Source of the DNA: Kosmotogaceae bacterium UBA1373
GTDB lineage: Bacteria > Thermotogota > Thermotogae > Petrotogales > Kosmotogaceae
Length of the DNA: 6,601 bases
Direction of reading: 5' to 3'
NCBI GenBank assembly: GCA_002305955.1
Contig: DBRH01000046.1
Location: 12,765 to 19,365 of the forward strand
Of this stretch, positions 1 through 6,103 are shown piece by piece (position 1 is the stretch's first letter; each line of letters begins with the position of its first letter). Under the pieces are notes generated by a model. That model was not told the DNA's origin, ran no database searches, and saw nothing but the letters and a program-made list of their open reading frames with translations. A program made the translations under genes and the position numbers.

Positions 1-623
1 TCTTTTCTGAAATCCTTCACTTCGCTCACCATAACACAGGCGGCCCCCGATGCTTTCGCCACGGCCACGGCCATGGCTCCTATAGGGCCGGCTCCGGTTA
101 TGAGAACGTTTTTACCGGTTAGATCGGTTACCAGGGCCGTGTGTATTGCGTTACCGAACGGTTCCATTATCGAGGCGTACTCCAGCGGGATCGACGGATC
201 GACTTTCCAGAGAACTATCTCCGGAACCAGAACGTATTCGGCAAAGACCCCGTCTCGATGTACGCCGAGTATCTCCATATCTCTGCAAATATGCATTCTG
301 CCGGTCTTGCACTGAAGACATTTCTGACAGGGGATGTGCGTTTCGGCAACCACGGAATCTCCAACGGCGACGGTCGTGACATTGTCGCCAACCTTTATTA
401 CCTCTCCGGTGAATTCGTGGCCGCCTATCTGTGGAGGGCGTATCCTTTTCTGGGACCATTCATCCCATTTGTAGATGTGAAGATCGGTGCCGCATATCGA
501 AGCGCGCTTGACCTTTACCAGAACATCGTGTGGGCCGGGTTCTCCCGGTACGGGAACCCTCTTCAATGTCAGTCCGGGACCCGGTCTTTCCTTTACTATT
601 GCGATCATAGTTTCTGATTCCAA
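1..623 (-). CDS. tdh: L-threonine 3-dehydrogenase, 5' part (cut by left window edge)
   Basis: Zinc- and NAD-dependent medium-chain dehydrogenase that oxidises L-threonine to 2-amino-3-ketobutyrate in the cytoplasm, the first step of threonine degradation to glycine and acetyl-CoA. The window holds 207 codons of a family usually about 340 residues long; the rest of the nucleotide-binding and C-terminal region lies off the left edge. Visible: catalytic zinc site and proton relay C44-G-T46-D-L-H49, the threonine-dehydrogenase hallmark HIYKWDEWSQK (49-59), GGHE (H69, E70), the structural zinc cysteines C99, C102, C105 and C113, MEPFGNAIHTAL (153-164), and the Rossmann glycine motif GAGPIG (177-182). 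The start chosen is TTG at 623-621, nine bases after GGAGG (637-633). An in-frame ATG at 608-606 matches the usual family N-terminus better but has only a weak ribosome binding site. It is divergent from the liv operon. The HIYKWDEWSQ segment separates it from sorbitol or alcohol dehydrogenases. Confidence 0.93.
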   Translation of the reverse strand, partial: MESETMIAIVKERPGPGLTLKRVPVPGEPGPHDVLVKVKRASICGTDLHIYKWDEWSQKRIRPPQIGGHEFTGEVIKVGDNVTTVAVGDSVVAETHIPCQKCLQCKTGRMHICRDMEILGVHRDGVFAEYVLVPEIVLWKVDPSIPLEYASIMEPFGNAIHTALVTDLTGKNVLITGAGPIGAMAVAVAKASGAACVMVSEVKDFRK

Positions 624-631
624 TGCAATTT

Positions 632-637
632 CCCTCC
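632..637 (-). promoter_or_regulatory. tdh ribosome binding site deciding a TTG start
   Basis: Read on the minus strand, GGAGGG lies nine bases before TTG (623-621) but 23 or more before the in-frame ATG (608-606). The other TTG nearby (628-626) is out of frame. The spacing therefore supports translation from TTG. Confidence 0.6.
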
Positions 638-663
638 TTCTGGTTGTTAGCCGCCATACTCTA

Positions 664-669
664 ATTGTA
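664..669 (-). promoter_or_regulatory. candidate -10 box for tdh
   Basis: TACAAT (five of six matches to TATAAT) on the minus strand lies about 41 bases upstream of the tdh start. No convincing -35 hexamer is found at 16-18 bp; the sequence there is T-rich. This is a weak call from sequence alone. Confidence 0.3.
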
Positions 670-718
670 AGTTAAACGTCGAACTTAAAAAACCTCACCG
701 CCGGGCATCTATGGGCAA

Positions 719-734
719 CTGTCAATACTGACAG
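719..734. repeat. perfect inverted repeat CTGTCA-ATAC-TGACAG
   Basis: Six-base arms (719-724 and 729-734) are separated by ATAC. The centre overlaps a TCAATACT repeat. It sits about 60-75 bp upstream of the putative tdh transcription start, so it could be an operator or activator site. The regulator is unknown and the call rests on symmetry only. Confidence 0.4.
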
Positions 735-890
735 CTCTCCAGTTGTTCAATACTCCCGGTAACGTACCGTACGACTCACGAAGTGTTCCAGTTATCAAAC
801 AGGTAACTGTAAATCACCCGGGTAGTCATAATTATTAAAGACTGGAAGGTTCTTTCATGTGCTATCATTAAAAGCATACTCCTCAATACT
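722..890. repeat. three direct copies of TCAATACT
   Basis: Identical octamers are at 722-729, 747-754 and 883-890, all in the same orientation. Flanking bases differ, so the unit is short. They may be binding sites for a regulator of tdh or the liv operon, but a chance cluster in AT-rich DNA cannot be excluded. Confidence 0.4.
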
Positions 891-1075
891 CGATCTTACA
901 AAATTCGTACGCTTAACGTTTCTTACCTCCCGCTCACTTATTCTTCGTTTTCCAAACGATTTAACTCGATAATCGTCCATGATCGCTTGTATCGACTCAA
1001 AAGGGCGATTTTTGGAGAGAGATTCTAGAGTGCTCACGTGGTATCATGATAATAGATTGTTTGGTGGTTACCATA

Positions 1076-1103
1076 TTGAATGGCCGATTTGGTTGTCTAA
1101 AAT
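1076..1103 (+). promoter_or_regulatory. candidate sigma-70 promoter for livKHMGF (distal)
   Basis: TTGAAT (1076-1081) and TAAAAT (1098-1103) are 16 bp apart, with four and five of six consensus matches. Transcription would start near 1110, giving a leader of about 200 nt before livK. Confidence 0.4.
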
Positions 1104-1152
1104 TGAAAGTTAAGTAACTAGTGAACTCAGAGTCTGAAGTAGTTGTCTTAAG

Positions 1153-1170
1153 AAATGTCGCCAGGTGTTT
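1153..1170 (+). repeat. 18-bp element, copy 1 (upstream of livK)
   Basis: AAATGTCGCCAGGTGTTT. Its reverse complement recurs after livF at 5970-5987 with a single mismatch (17/18). Here it lies immediately before the TTGTTT -35-like hexamer of the proximal candidate promoter, a position typical of an activator site. The binding factor is not identifiable from sequence. Confidence 0.55.
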
Positions 1171-1171
1171 C

Positions 1172-1199
1172 TTGTTTCTTACCCGAAAGTTTTTATATT
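1172..1199 (+). promoter_or_regulatory. candidate promoter for livKHMGF (proximal)
   Basis: TTGTTT (1172-1177) and TATATT (1194-1199) are separated by 16 bp. The -35 match is poor (three of six) and the -10 good (five of six). The 18-bp repeat ends one base upstream of it. Transcription would start near 1206, leaving a leader of about 108 nt. Confidence 0.35.
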
Positions 1200-1273
1200 T
1201 TGCACAGTTGTCCGCTAACACTTACAACCGTGCCTTTGAGTACCATCTATATTTAGTGGGGTAATTTCAGCCT

Positions 1274-1301
1274 TAGACGATCGTAGACGATCACAATTGT
1301 G
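1274..1301 (+). promoter_or_regulatory. tandem TAGACGATC repeat plus CACAATTGTG palindrome beside the livK RBS
   Basis: TAGACGATC occurs at 1274-1282 and 1284-1292. The pair also creates the dyad GATCGT-AG-ACGATC (1279-1292). It runs into the perfect 10-bp palindrome CACAATTGTG (1292-1301), whose last base is the first G of the ribosome binding site. It could be an operator inside the leader or an RNA fold affecting translation; no regulator is recognised. Confidence 0.4.
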
Positions 1302-1310
1302 GAGGTGAGG
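1301..1310 (+). promoter_or_regulatory. livK ribosome binding site deciding a GTG start
   Basis: GGAGGTGAGG is a near-perfect anti-16S match, with GGAGGTGA ending five bases before the GTG at 1314. It fixes the start and fits high expression of the binding protein. Confidence 0.8.
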
Positions 1311-1313
1311 TAA

Positions 1314-2441
1314 GTGAAGAGGATTCTCGTTCTGGCAGTTGTTCTGCTGTTAGGTTTTGTGTTGTTCGCAGTTGACCCAATCGTCGTTGGTGTTTTTGAA
1401 CCCATGACAGGGCCTTACGCAGCTGGTGGCCAGCTTACTATGGAGGGAATTACCCTTGCAGCCGAGCAAGTGAAGGAAATCCTCGGCCGTCCGGTAGAAC
1501 TGGTTTTGGTCGACAACAAGAGTGAGAAAGTCGAAGCTTCCAACGCAGTTTCCAGATTGATTCAGTTCAACAAGGCATCTGTAATCATCGGTAGTTACGG
1601 AAGCGCCGTGGCGATACCGGGTAGCGAAGTCGCCAACGCGGCAGGAGTCCCGATGATCGGATGTTCGCCAACCAACCCGCTCGTGACAGTTGGCAAGCCC
1701 TACGCTTTCAGAGTCTGCTTCATCGACCCGTTCCAGGGAAGCGTTATGGCCAAATTCGCAGTTGAAGAACTGAAGGCAAAGACCGCCGTTATTATTCAGG
1801 ATATCGCTTCCGACTACTCGGTAGGTCTTTCGCACTACTTCCAGAACTCCTTCAAGAGCCTTACGGGAGACAACAAATCGATAAGCGGTGTCATCTCTTA
1901 CCAGACCGGTGACCAGGACTTCACAGCGCAGCTCGCATACGCTCAGGGAAAGAAACCCGACGTAATCTTCATCCCCGCCGCATCTTACGGTGAAGCTGCA
2001 CTGATCATCAAGCAGGCACGTGAGCTGGGAATTCAGGCGCAGTTCCTCGGTGGAGACACCTGGGAAGTACCGGAGTTCCTGCAGGTCGGCGGAGCCGCCG
2101 TTGAAGGAAGCTTCTTCAGCACTCACTTCGACGTTGCAGTCGCACCGACTCCGAAGGCGGCCGGATTCATCGAAGCCTTCAAGGCGAAGTACGGCGTTGA
2201 GCCAAGTGCGTTCGCAGCGCTCGGATACGATGCATTCATGCTGGCTATCGATGCGATCGTAAGGGCAAACTCTGCAGTTCCTGAGGATGTCAAGAATGCC
2301 CTCAGCGCAACTGTGAATTTCGAAGGCGTGACCGGTTACATAACGATCGACGAAAATGGAGACGCCGTAAAGGATGCAATAGTCAGGAAAGTTGAAAACG
2401 GCGCGTTCAAGTTTGTCAGTGTTGTCAAGCCTGCCCAATAA
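1314..2441 (+). CDS. livK: branched-chain amino acid ABC transporter, periplasmic binding protein
   Basis: Extracytoplasmic substrate-binding protein of a LIV-type importer (type I periplasmic-binding fold, Peripla_BP_6/LivJ-LivK family) that delivers ligand to LivH-LivM. The product has 375 residues, the normal family length. Residues 1-19 form a signal peptide: basic MKR, then a leucine/valine-rich core, with likely cleavage at VLFA-VDP. There is no lipobox cysteine, so the protein is soluble rather than a lipoprotein. Family landmarks are GVFEPMTGPYAAGG (26-39), the region around GSYGSAVAIPGSEVANAAGVP (93-113), the hinge-side strand IIQDIASDYSVG (160-171), PDVIFIPA (215-222) and GGDTWEVPEF (246-255), the last probably near the ligand pocket. 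The GTG start is supported by a strong ribosome binding site. It is the first gene of the operon and is separated from livH by a hairpin. Leucine, isoleucine or valine are the likeliest ligands, but this family also includes binders of other amino acids, amides and urea, so specificity is inferred. Confidence 0.93.
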   Translation: MKRILVLAVVLLLGFVLFAVDPIVVGVFEPMTGPYAAGGQLTMEGITLAAEQVKEILGRPVELVLVDNKSEKVEASNAVSRLIQFNKASVIIGSYGSAVAIPGSEVANAAGVPMIGCSPTNPLVTVGKPYAFRVCFIDPFQGSVMAKFAVEELKAKTAVIIQDIASDYSVGLSHYFQNSFKSLTGDNKSISGVISYQTGDQDFTAQLAYAQGKKPDVIFIPAASYGEAALIIKQARELGIQAQFLGGDTWEVPEFLQVGGAAVEGSFFSTHFDVAVAPTPKAAGFIEAFKAKYGVEPSAFAALGYDAFMLAIDAIVRANSAVPEDVKNALSATVNFEGVTGYITIDENGDAVKDAIVRKVENGAFKFVSVVKPAQ

Positions 2442-2472
2442 ATCTCACTGAAGGCAGCTGTTTCGAAGCATA

Positions 2473-2507
2473 GGTATTGGACGCAGGCCTGTGCCTGCGT
2501 CTATACT
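2473..2507 (+). other. strong hairpin in the livK-livH spacer
   Basis: GACGCAGGC (2480-2488) pairs perfectly with GCCTGCGTC (2493-2501) around a CTGT loop. The stem extends outward through G-U and U-A pairs and, past a one-base bulge (T2477), through AUAC/GUAU-type pairs to about 2473/2507. No U-tract follows, so it is not a typical intrinsic terminator. Such hairpins between a binding-protein gene and its permease genes commonly protect the upstream mRNA end after processing and raise binding protein over permease; that role is inferred here. Confidence 0.7.
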
Positions 2508-2541
2508 GAATTGTAGTAGTTAAAGTAAAGGCGGTGGCAGG

Positions 2542-3429
2542 ATGAGCCCTGATGTATTTTTGCAACACCTTGTTAACGGGATTTCTTTGGGCTTCATATT
2601 CGGACTTATAGCCATAGGGTACACTCTTGTCTACGGAGTGGTCAAGCTTGTGAATTTCGCGCACGGCGACGTGTTCATGATGGCTACGTTCTTCGTTTTC
2701 TATGGTTTTACTTTGTTTATGATGCCTTGGTGGCTTGCTGTTATATTTGGAATTGTGGTAACGATATTGCTTGGAGTTGGTATTGAAAGAATAGCCTATA
2801 GACCTCTCAGAGATGCGCCGAGGATATCCTCTCTCTGTGCGGCCATAGGTATGTCGTTTTTGATTCAAAACATTGCGACGGTTGTATTCGGGGGAAGACA
2901 GAAATCCTTCTATGTGCCTCCTTCACTGACCACCACTTTCGTGATCGGAGGCGTAAGAATTCAGGCGATCACTATAGCCACGATAGTAGTTTCCGTAATT
3001 GTGCTTCTGTTACTTACTTTCCTTATAAAGCGTACAAAGATGGGACTGGCCATGAGAGCTCTCTCGGTCGATTTCGATACGGCAAAACTAATGGGCATAA
3101 ATGTAAATAGAACGATCGCGTTCACATTTGCTATCGGTTCGGCGCTTGCGGCCCTCAGCGCTATACTCTGGGCACTCAGATATCCGCAGATATGGCCCTT
3201 CATGGGCGTCTTTCCGGGATGGAGAGCCTTTACGGCAGCGATAATCGGCGGTATAGGAAGCATCGTAGGTGCTCTGTTCGGCGGATTCATGCTGGGCATG
3301 GTGACGATCTTGCTTGTGGCATTTTTCCCGGAAGCGGCAGGTTACAGAGACGCGATAATATTCGTCCTTCTCGTTGTAATACTGCTCGTCAAGCCGACCG
3401 GCCTGTTTGGCGAGAAGAAAAGTAGGTGA
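2542..3429 (+). CDS. livH: branched-chain amino acid ABC transporter permease LivH
   Basis: Integral membrane subunit of the LIV importer (BPD_transp_2 family), pairing with LivM to form the translocation path. The 295-residue length is normal. Hydrophobic segments can be seen at about 12-32, 44-60, 63-80, 97-116, 142-162, 191-211, 230-262 and 270-285. Family motifs are VKLVNFAHGDVFMMATF (34-50), ERIAYRPLRDAPRISSL (82-98), the cytoplasmic coupling loop RTKMGLAMRALSVDFDTAKL (164-183), IIGGIGSIVGALFGG (234-248) and the terminal KPTGLFGEK (284-292). The ATG start follows GGTGG at 2533-2537 with a four-base gap. It is the second gene of the operon, and livM begins almost immediately after it. Confidence 0.95.
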   Translation: MSPDVFLQHLVNGISLGFIFGLIAIGYTLVYGVVKLVNFAHGDVFMMATFFVFYGFTLFMMPWWLAVIFGIVVTILLGVGIERIAYRPLRDAPRISSLCAAIGMSFLIQNIATVVFGGRQKSFYVPPSLTTTFVIGGVRIQAITIATIVVSVIVLLLLTFLIKRTKMGLAMRALSVDFDTAKLMGINVNRTIAFTFAIGSALAALSAILWALRYPQIWPFMGVFPGWRAFTAAIIGGIGSIVGALFGGFMLGMVTILLVAFFPEAAGYRDAIIFVLLVVILLVKPTGLFGEKKSR

Positions 3430-3434
3430 CTGTT

Positions 3435-4472
3435 GTGGATCGCAGAATGAAGTTAATCTTAACAATAGTGAGTCTTCTGGTCTTCATTTTGTTGCTCTGG
3501 CTCGCTGAAAGCTATATGGATCCTTTCATCAAAAGGATTCTGAACGTGGCGGCTATCTATGTAATTCTGGGTGTCAGTCTTAACCTTATAAACGGTTTCA
3601 CGGGTCAGTTCTCTCTCGGACATGCCGGGTTTATGTCTCTGGGAGCTTATGCATCCGCTCTGCTTTATATGTCTCCGGCGCTGAAGGCTACCAATTTCTT
3701 CATAGAGCCCATCATCTGGCCGCTCAGCGAGATACAGATACCTTTCTTCTTTGCGTTGTTAGTTGGAGGAGCCATCGCAGCGGTTGCGGGATTTGCGGTC
3801 GGTGCGCCATGTCTCAGAGTGGGAGGAGATTATCTGGCGATCGTTACCTACGGTTTTGCCGAGATAATCCGTGTAATACTGAATAACCTTCAGAACATCA
3901 CAAACGGTCCGCTCGGTTTGAAAGGGCTCCCGACTTATACCAATCTCTACTGGAGCTGGGGCTGGGCCCTGTTCACGATTTTCTTCATAAAGAAACTGGT
4001 CGATAGCAGCTATGGAAGAGCTCTGAAATCGATAAGAGAGGACGAGGTTGCGGCTGAAGCGATGGGCGTCAATCTCTTCAAACATAAAACTCTGGCTTTC
4101 GTTATTGGAGCGTTTTTTGCGGGCATCGGCGGAGGATTGCTGGGAAGTCTTCTCATGACGATCGATCCGAACTCTTTCAACATCTCTCTGACTTTCCAGA
4201 TAGTTATGATCGTGTTGCTTGGAGGTCTGGGAAGCATAACCGGTAGTGTTGTTATGGGCGTATCGATTGCCTTCCTGATGGAGCTCTTGAGGTTTGTTGA
4301 GTCGCCGATGACCATATTCGGCCTGACGATACCGGGAATTTCTGGCATGAGAATGCTGATATTCGCGCTCATACTGGTTATTACCGTTATATTCTTCAGG
4401 CGAGGCCTCTTCGGTCAGAAGGAGTTCTCTTGGGACTGGATCTTCAGATCAAAAAGGAGGAATGCAGAATGA
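3435..4472 (+). CDS. livM: branched-chain amino acid ABC transporter permease LivM
   Basis: Second membrane subunit of the LIV importer (BPD_transp_2 family), partner of LivH. With the start chosen it has 345 residues; E. coli LivM is longer because of an N-terminal extension absent here. Visible are an N-terminal membrane segment (7-24), LNLINGFTGQFSLGHAGFM (49-67), RVGGDYLAIVTYGFAEIIR (128-146), NGPLGLKGLP (157-166), the cytoplasmic coupling loop SYGRALKSIREDEVAAEAMG (192-211), VLLGGLGSITG (260-270) and the end motif RRGLFGQKE. The GTG start at 3435 has AGGTGA (3424-3429) five bases upstream. In-frame alternatives are GTG 3426, which would overlap the livH stop but lacks a ribosome site, and ATG 3447. 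The stop TGA overlaps the livG ATG (ATGA), implying coupled translation. Confidence 0.94.
   Translation: MDRRMKLILTIVSLLVFILLLWLAESYMDPFIKRILNVAAIYVILGVSLNLINGFTGQFSLGHAGFMSLGAYASALLYMSPALKATNFFIEPIIWPLSEIQIPFFFALLVGGAIAAVAGFAVGAPCLRVGGDYLAIVTYGFAEIIRVILNNLQNITNGPLGLKGLPTYTNLYWSWGWALFTIFFIKKLVDSSYGRALKSIREDEVAAEAMGVNLFKHKTLAFVIGAFFAGIGGGLLGSLLMTIDPNSFNISLTFQIVMIVLLGGLGSITGSVVMGVSIAFLMELLRFVESPMTIFGLTIPGISGMRMLIFALILVITVIFFRRGLFGQKEFSWDWIFRSKRRNAE
4456..4460 (+). promoter_or_regulatory. livG ribosome binding site inside the end of livM
   Basis: GGAGG, eight bases before ATG 4469, lies within the last codons of livM. It selects this ATG over an upstream in-frame TTG at 4430. Confidence 0.7.
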
Positions 4473-5242
4473 GTCTGCTTAAACTTGAACACGTGACCAA
4501 GAGATTCGGCGGGCTCACGGCAGTCTCGGACTTCAACCTCGATCTTCAGGAAGGTGAACTCGTAGGTCTCATAGGACCGAACGGAGCCGGAAAGACTACG
4601 ATATTCAACCTCATAACGAACACTTATCTGGTGAGCGAAGGCAAGGTTATCCTCGGCGGAAAAGATATAACGGGAATGAAGACCGACAGGATAACTGCCG
4701 AGGGCATAGCTAGAACCTTCCAGAACATACGTCTCTTTGGCGAACTCACGGCGCTTGACAACGTGAGGACGGCCTTTCACCTGCGTCTTAAATCCTCTGT
4801 ACTGTCCGCCGTTTTCGGATTACCAGGCTACAGGAAAGAGGAAAAGGAGATCGACGACAAAGCCATGCTCCTGCTGAAAACACTGGGTCTGGAGAAGTAC
4901 AAGGACGATCTTGCCGGTTCGCTTCCCTACGGGCTACAGAGAAAGCTCGAGATATCCAGGGCCCTCGCGACTAACCCGAAAGTTTTGCTGCTGGACGAGC
5001 CCGCTGCGGGAATGAACCCCGAGGAGACGCTGGCGCTGGCGGCCCTTATAATGAGGATAAGAAAGGAATTCAACTTAACGGTTTTGTTGATAGAACACGA
5101 TATGAGTCTTGTTATGAGCATCTGTGAGAGGATAGTGGTACTCGATCACGGTGTGACTATCGCGCGCGGTCTACCCAAAGAGATTCAAAACAATCCTGAA
5201 GTTATCACAGCTTACCTTGGAACGGGTGATTTGTATGCTTAA
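4469..5242 (+). CDS. livG: branched-chain amino acid ABC transporter ATP-binding protein LivG
   Basis: Cytoplasmic ATPase that, with LivF, powers the LIV importer. The 257 residues are typical. Walker A is GPNGAGKTT (36-44) and the Q-loop glutamine is Q85 in ARTFQNIRLF. The ABC signature is LPYGLQRKLEISRAL (152-166), the usual LivG variant of LSGGQ. Walker B is VLLLDEP (172-178) with catalytic E177, and the H-loop histidine is H210 in LLIEHD. The extreme C-terminus, GLPKEIQNNPEVITAYLG (234-251), matches the short tail domain found in LivG-type ATPases (BCA_ABC_TP_C). The ATG start sits after GGAGG and overlaps the livM stop by 4 bp. The gene end overlaps livF by 8 bp. The tail domain and the LPYGLQ signature separate it from LivF. 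Confidence 0.95.
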   Translation: MSLLKLEHVTKRFGGLTAVSDFNLDLQEGELVGLIGPNGAGKTTIFNLITNTYLVSEGKVILGGKDITGMKTDRITAEGIARTFQNIRLFGELTALDNVRTAFHLRLKSSVLSAVFGLPGYRKEEKEIDDKAMLLLKTLGLEKYKDDLAGSLPYGLQRKLEISRALATNPKVLLLDEPAAGMNPEETLALAALIMRIRKEFNLTVLLIEHDMSLVMSICERIVVLDHGVTIARGLPKEIQNNPEVITAYLGTGDLYA

Positions 5243-5939
5243 AGTCGCAAACCTGAACGTTTACTACGGAGGCATTCACGCCTTAAAGGGCATTTCCTTC
5301 AACGTTGAGGAAGGCAAGATCGTTGCGCTTATAGGAGCCAACGGAGCCGGGAAGTCCACTACGCTGAGGAGCATATGCGGCCTCAAAAAAGTCAGAGAAG
5401 GAGAAATAACCTTCAAATCCGAGGCTATAACCAACAAACCGACGAACGATATCGTGAAATCCGGAATGACCCTAGTTCCGGAGGGAAGAAGGATATTTCC
5501 AAATCTCACGGTAACCGAAAATCTCATGCTCGGAGCTTTTTTGAGGAACGATGGCGACGAGATAGCCAAGGATCTCGAGTGGGTAAACACGCTTTTTCCA
5601 AGGTTGAAAGAGAGAAAGGATCAGAAAGGCGGCACTCTTTCGGGCGGTGAACAGCAGATGCTGGCGATAGGCAGGGCTCTGATGTCGAGACCGGACCTGC
5701 TGATGCTCGACGAACCCTCTCTCGGGCTCGCACCGGTGATAGTCGGGGAGGTCTTCAAGGTTATTCGAAAGGTACACCAGGAAGGCAAGACCATTCTCTT
5801 GATAGAACAGAACGCTCTGGGTGCTCTTAAGTTGGCCGATTACGCTTATGTACTTGAAACCGGGAGAATTGTTCTTGAAGGAAAGGGCGAGGAACTACTC
5901 AACAACGAACAGGTGAAGAAGTCTTACCTGGGCGGTTAG
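5235..5939 (+). CDS. livF: branched-chain amino acid ABC transporter ATP-binding protein LivF
   Basis: Second cytoplasmic ATPase of the LIV importer. It has 234 residues, as expected. Walker A is GANGAGKST (34-42), with LVPEGRRIFPNLTVTENL (80-97) over the Q-loop region, where LivF proteins carry VPEGR. The signature is LSGGEQQMLAIGRAL (135-149), and Walker B is LLMLDEP (155-161) with catalytic E160. The H-loop position is Q192 in LLIEQN rather than histidine, as usual for LivF, so the LivG-LivF dimer has asymmetric ATP sites. ATG 5235 is chosen because GGTGA (5225-5229) precedes it and MLKVANLNVYYGG is the normal N-terminus; an upstream TTG at 5217 is less likely. It overlaps livG by 8 bp and is the last gene of the operon. 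Confidence 0.95.
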   Translation: MLKVANLNVYYGGIHALKGISFNVEEGKIVALIGANGAGKSTTLRSICGLKKVREGEITFKSEAITNKPTNDIVKSGMTLVPEGRRIFPNLTVTENLMLGAFLRNDGDEIAKDLEWVNTLFPRLKERKDQKGGTLSGGEQQMLAIGRALMSRPDLLMLDEPSLGLAPVIVGEVFKVIRKVHQEGKTILLIEQNALGALKLADYAYVLETGRIVLEGKGEELLNNEQVKKSYLGG

Positions 5940-5944
5940 TTGTG

Positions 5945-5965
5945 TCCGGAGAGATAATCTTCGGA
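5945..5965 (+). other. hairpin just after livF
   Basis: TCCGGAGA (5945-5952) pairs with TCTTCGGA (5958-5965), including one G-U pair, around a GATAA loop. It begins five bases after the livF stop codon. No U-tract follows, so it may protect the 3' end or be a weak terminator; a canonical intrinsic terminator is not seen. Confidence 0.45.
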
Positions 5966-5969
5966 AGTT

Positions 5970-5987
5970 AAACACCTGGCGAAATTT
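5970..5987 (-). repeat. 18-bp element, copy 2 (after livF, inverted)
   Basis: On the minus strand it reads AAATTTCGCCAGGTGTTT, matching 1153-1170 at 17 of 18 positions; similarity stops at the edges on both sides. The two copies flank the liv operon in opposite orientation. Confidence 0.55.
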
Positions 5988-6036
5988 TGAGTAAAGCTAA
6001 AATCTTTATCGAGTAATGTGATTCACTTTGGGGATC

Positions 6037-6103
6037 GGCACAGAATTCAAGTTGGTTGAGAAAATTTATGTTACTGATAGAGTATTACCGTGAATTCTGT
6101 GCC
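6037..6103. repeat. perfect 13-bp inverted repeat with 41-bp interior
   Basis: GGCACAGAATTCA (6037-6049) is the exact reverse complement of TGAATTCTGTGCC (6091-6103). The interior contains TTGAGA (6056-6061) and TAGAGT (6078-6083), 16 bp apart, a weak promoter-like pair. No matching target-site duplication flanks the repeat, so a miniature transposable element is not supported. It could be a two-site operator or an RNA stem-loop. Confidence 0.6.

Larger units (their letters stand above)
624..1313. other. long divergent intergenic region between tdh and livK
   Basis: 690 bp with no supported gene. The short open frames in it (for example minus 855-1037 and minus 997-1221) lack ribosome binding sites and recognisable sequence. 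It contains three TCAATACT copies, the inverted repeat CTGTCA-ATAC-TGACAG, short dyads at 763-773, 789-809, 816-823, 956-976 and 1042-1051, one copy of an 18-bp element shared with the region after livF, candidate livK promoters, and a tandem repeat next to the livK ribosome binding site. No tRNA, T-box (no AGGGTGG-type motif) or recognisable riboswitch was seen. Confidence 0.7.

Noticed and set aside
141..617. Open frame of 158 codons on the + strand over tdh
   Set aside because: The minus strand encodes an unmistakable threonine dehydrogenase with all zinc ligands; the + strand frame has no family features.
1126..1135. CTCAGAGTCT shared with 6290-6299
   Set aside because: A 10-bp match between two gaps of this size is expected about once by chance.
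855..1221. Two short minus-strand frames in the tdh-livK gap
   Set aside because: They overlap each other, lack ribosome sites, and have lysine/arginine/serine-rich sequences typical of translated non-coding DNA.
1350..2438. Open frame of 362 codons on the minus strand, antisense to almost all of livK
   Set aside because: It is a codon-bias shadow of the highly expressed livK gene. It has no ribosome site and no recognisable domain, and livK is certain.
6037..6103. Miniature inverted-repeat transposable element
   Set aside because: At 67 bp with no target-site duplication at the flanks, it has no positive evidence of mobility within this window.
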